Source: Limanda limanda
Taxonomy: Eukaryota > Chordata > Actinopteri > Pleuronectiformes > Pleuronectidae
Direction of reading: 5' to 3'
Length of the DNA stretch: 64,000 nucleotides
NCBI RefSeq assembly: GCF_963576545.1
Contig: NW_026870428.1
Span: forward strand, 62,001-126,000
A program made the position numbers and the translations under genes. The notes under the pieces are model-generated. The model searched no databases and was not told the origin of the DNA. It saw only the letters and a list, made by a program, of their open reading frames with translations. Positions 62,601-64,000 of the stretch are shown here, in pieces (within the stretch, counting starts at the first letter, position 1; every line of letters begins with the position of its first letter).

Positions 62601-64000
62601 AGAGATATTCTTGAATAACTTTTTTTGTGAAGGTCGGAGAGACTTGCAAGTAGGCTCTACCCCCACTAAATGGGGTAGCGCGCATCGATCGGTACCATCC
62701 TTGAGCTTCTCCGACTTTCGGAAGGGTTAGGGTTAGGGTTAGGGATGAAAGCACATAGGAGAAAGAGATATTCTTGAATAACTTTTTTTGTGAAGGTCGG
62801 AGAGACTTGCAAGTAGGCTCTACCCCCACTAAATGGGGTAGCGCGCATCGATCGGTACCATCCTTGAGCTTCTCCGACTTTCGGAAGGGTTAGGGTTAGG
62901 GTTAGGGATGAAAGCACATAGGAGAAAGAGATATTCTTGAATAACTTTTTTTGTGAAGGTCGGAGAGACTTGGAAAGTGGTTGCATCTGGACTAATTTGG
63001 GTCCTGCGGATCGATTGGTACCATCCCCGAGCTTGTACGACCTTCGGAAGAGGTCGACCGACGAAATTCCCCCAAATCTGAGGAGATATTCTTGAATAAC
63101 TTTTTTTGTGAAGGTCGGAGAGACTTGCAAGTAGGCTCTACCCCCACTAAATGGGGTAGCGCGCATCGATCGGTACCATCCTTGAGCTTCTCCGACTTTC
63201 GGAAGGGTTAGGGTTAGGGTTAGGGATGAAAGCACATAGGAGAAAGAGATATTCTTGAATAACTTTTTTTGTGAAGGTCGGAGAGACTTGGAAAGTGGTT
63301 GCATCTGGACTAATTTGGGTCCTGCAGATCGATTGGTACCATCCCCGAGCTTGTACGACCTTCGGAAGAGGTCGACCGACGAAATTCCCCCAAAATCTGA
63401 GGAGATATTCTTGAATAACTTTTTTTGTGAAGGTCGGAGAGACTTGCAAGTAGGCTCTACCCCCACTAAATGGGGTTGCGCGCATCGATCAGTACCATCC
63501 TTGAGCTTCTCCGACTTTCGGAAGGGTTAGGGTTAGGGTTAGGGATGAAAGCACATAGGAGAAAGAGATATTCTTGAATAACTTTTTTTGTGAAGGTCGG
63601 AGAGACTTGCAAGTAGGCTCTACCCCCACTAAATGGGGTAGCGCGCATCGATCAGTACCATCCTTGAGCTTCTCCGACTTTCGGAAGGGTTAGGGTTAGG
63701 GTTAGGGATGAAAGCACATAGGAGAAAGAGATATTCTTGAATAACTTTTTTTGTGAAGGTCGGAGAGACTTGCAAGTAGGCTCTACCCCCACTAAATGGG
63801 GTAGCGCGCATCGATCGGTACCATCCTTGAGCTTCTCCGACTTTCGGAAGGGTTAGGGTTAGGGTTAGGGATGAAAGCACATAGGAGAAAGAGATATTCT
63901 TGAATAACTTTTTTTGTGAAGGTCGGAGAGACTTGCAAGTAGGCTCTACCCCCACTAAATGGGGTAGCGCGCATCGATCGGTACCATCCTTGAGCTTCTC
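49719..64000 (+). repeat. Second copy of the large HOR block, one 1452-bp unit shorter
   Basis: 49719-59067 matches 5185-14533 at offset 44534; 58416-64000 matches 15334-20918 at offset 43082. The difference is exactly 1452 bp, one HOR unit. The overlap of the two matches is the interval in which the missing unit was lost or gained. Shared markers include gctgt (52033, 59278), cattctt (51757, 59002), catacgag (60825), and shortened blocks (53070, 60315). Confidence 0.93.

Larger units (their letters stand above)
1..64000 (+). repeat. Telomere-repeat-bearing satellite array, two monomer types (A 163 bp, B 155/156 bp)
   Basis: Every base belongs to a head-to-tail array; all monomers are in one orientation with TTAGGG on the + strand. 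Reference points (the c of ctaaatgggg, A offset 65) recur at 163, 318 or 319 bp steps, or 6 bp less, from 101 to 63955. The arithmetic closes with 300 A steps, 67 B1, 30 B2, 18 six-base deletions and 3 single-base deletions. The window begins inside an A tail (offset 128) and ends inside an A (offset 110), so both edges lie outside. Telomeric G-rich strands run 5' to 3' toward the chromosome end, so if this is subtelomeric the end would lie to the right; that orientation is inference. There is no gene-like unique sequence anywhere. Confidence 0.98.

Noticed and set aside
1..64000. CRISPR array
   Set aside because: The intervals between repeats are themselves repeated and not unique spacers; unit length is 155-163 bp; no cas genes; the DNA is eukaryotic.
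1..64000. Telomerase RNA gene remnant (CCCTAA on the - strand as template)
   Set aside because: The template of telomerase RNA is usually about one and a half repeats, whereas each A has over three, and I see no pseudoknot or other conserved element. Ordinary telomeric DNA is simpler.
1..64000. Viral telomeric repeats (herpesvirus-type integrated ends) or a retroelement
   Set aside because: No viral or transposase/reverse transcriptase coding sequence, no long terminal repeats, no target-site duplications; only the two satellite monomers are present.

Overview
The whole 64 kb window is one uninterrupted head-to-tail satellite array. I see no protein-coding gene, RNA gene, transposon or unique sequence, and neither array edge is in the window. 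TTAGGG telomeric repeats on the + strand mark it as eukaryotic nuclear DNA. CpG is not depleted (7 CpG per 163-bp monomer, about 47% GC), which argues against a heavily CpG-methylated vertebrate genome. TTAGGG telomeres occur in many fungi, protists, algae and animals, so I cannot name the organism.

The array has two related monomers. I number both from their shared start, the sequence gagatattc (offset 1). Monomer A is 163 bp and ends in a 41-bp tail holding AGGG(TTAGGG)3. Monomer B is 155 bp (B1) or 156 bp (B2), has no telomeric repeat, and ends in a different 33/34-bp tail with the palindrome GGTCGACC. A and B align without gaps over offsets 1-122. They are identical at 1-45 and differ at 23 sites (my count) between 46 and 122. 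The window holds 300 complete A, one partial A at the right edge, an A tail at the left edge, 67 B1 and 30 B2. The count closes exactly: from the first A reference point (101) to the last (63955), 63854 = 300x163 + 67x155 + 30x156 - 18x6 - 3, where 18 is the number of A tails lacking one TTAGGG and 3 is three single-base deletions. B never follows B; each B is followed by an A. Writing S for a lone A, L1 for B1+A and L2 for B2+A, the array reads as a string of S, L1 and L2 with higher-order repeats (HORs).

Layout: 1-5184 is irregular. 5185-20971 is a block rich in a 1452-bp HOR (SSSS L1 S L2). 20972-32053 contains a partial copy of the preceding block, a 3.86-kb HOR present twice in tandem, and an 801-bp tandem pair. 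32054-43940 is a separately homogenised domain marked by a private variant in its L2 units. 43941-50688 is a mosaic of copies from 26-29, 41-43 and 44-45 kb plus a three-copy 807-bp tandem. 49719-64000 is a second copy of the 5-21 kb block, shorter by exactly one 1452-bp HOR.

The arrangement suggests a subtelomeric or telomere-derived satellite growing by unequal exchange or recombination-dependent copying. The points most worth following are the four-G-tract telomeric block in nearly every A and none in B, a long-range inverted repeat kept in both monomers, the strict order of monomers, and the 43-44 kb segmental duplication. A centromeric or interstitial location cannot be excluded from this window.
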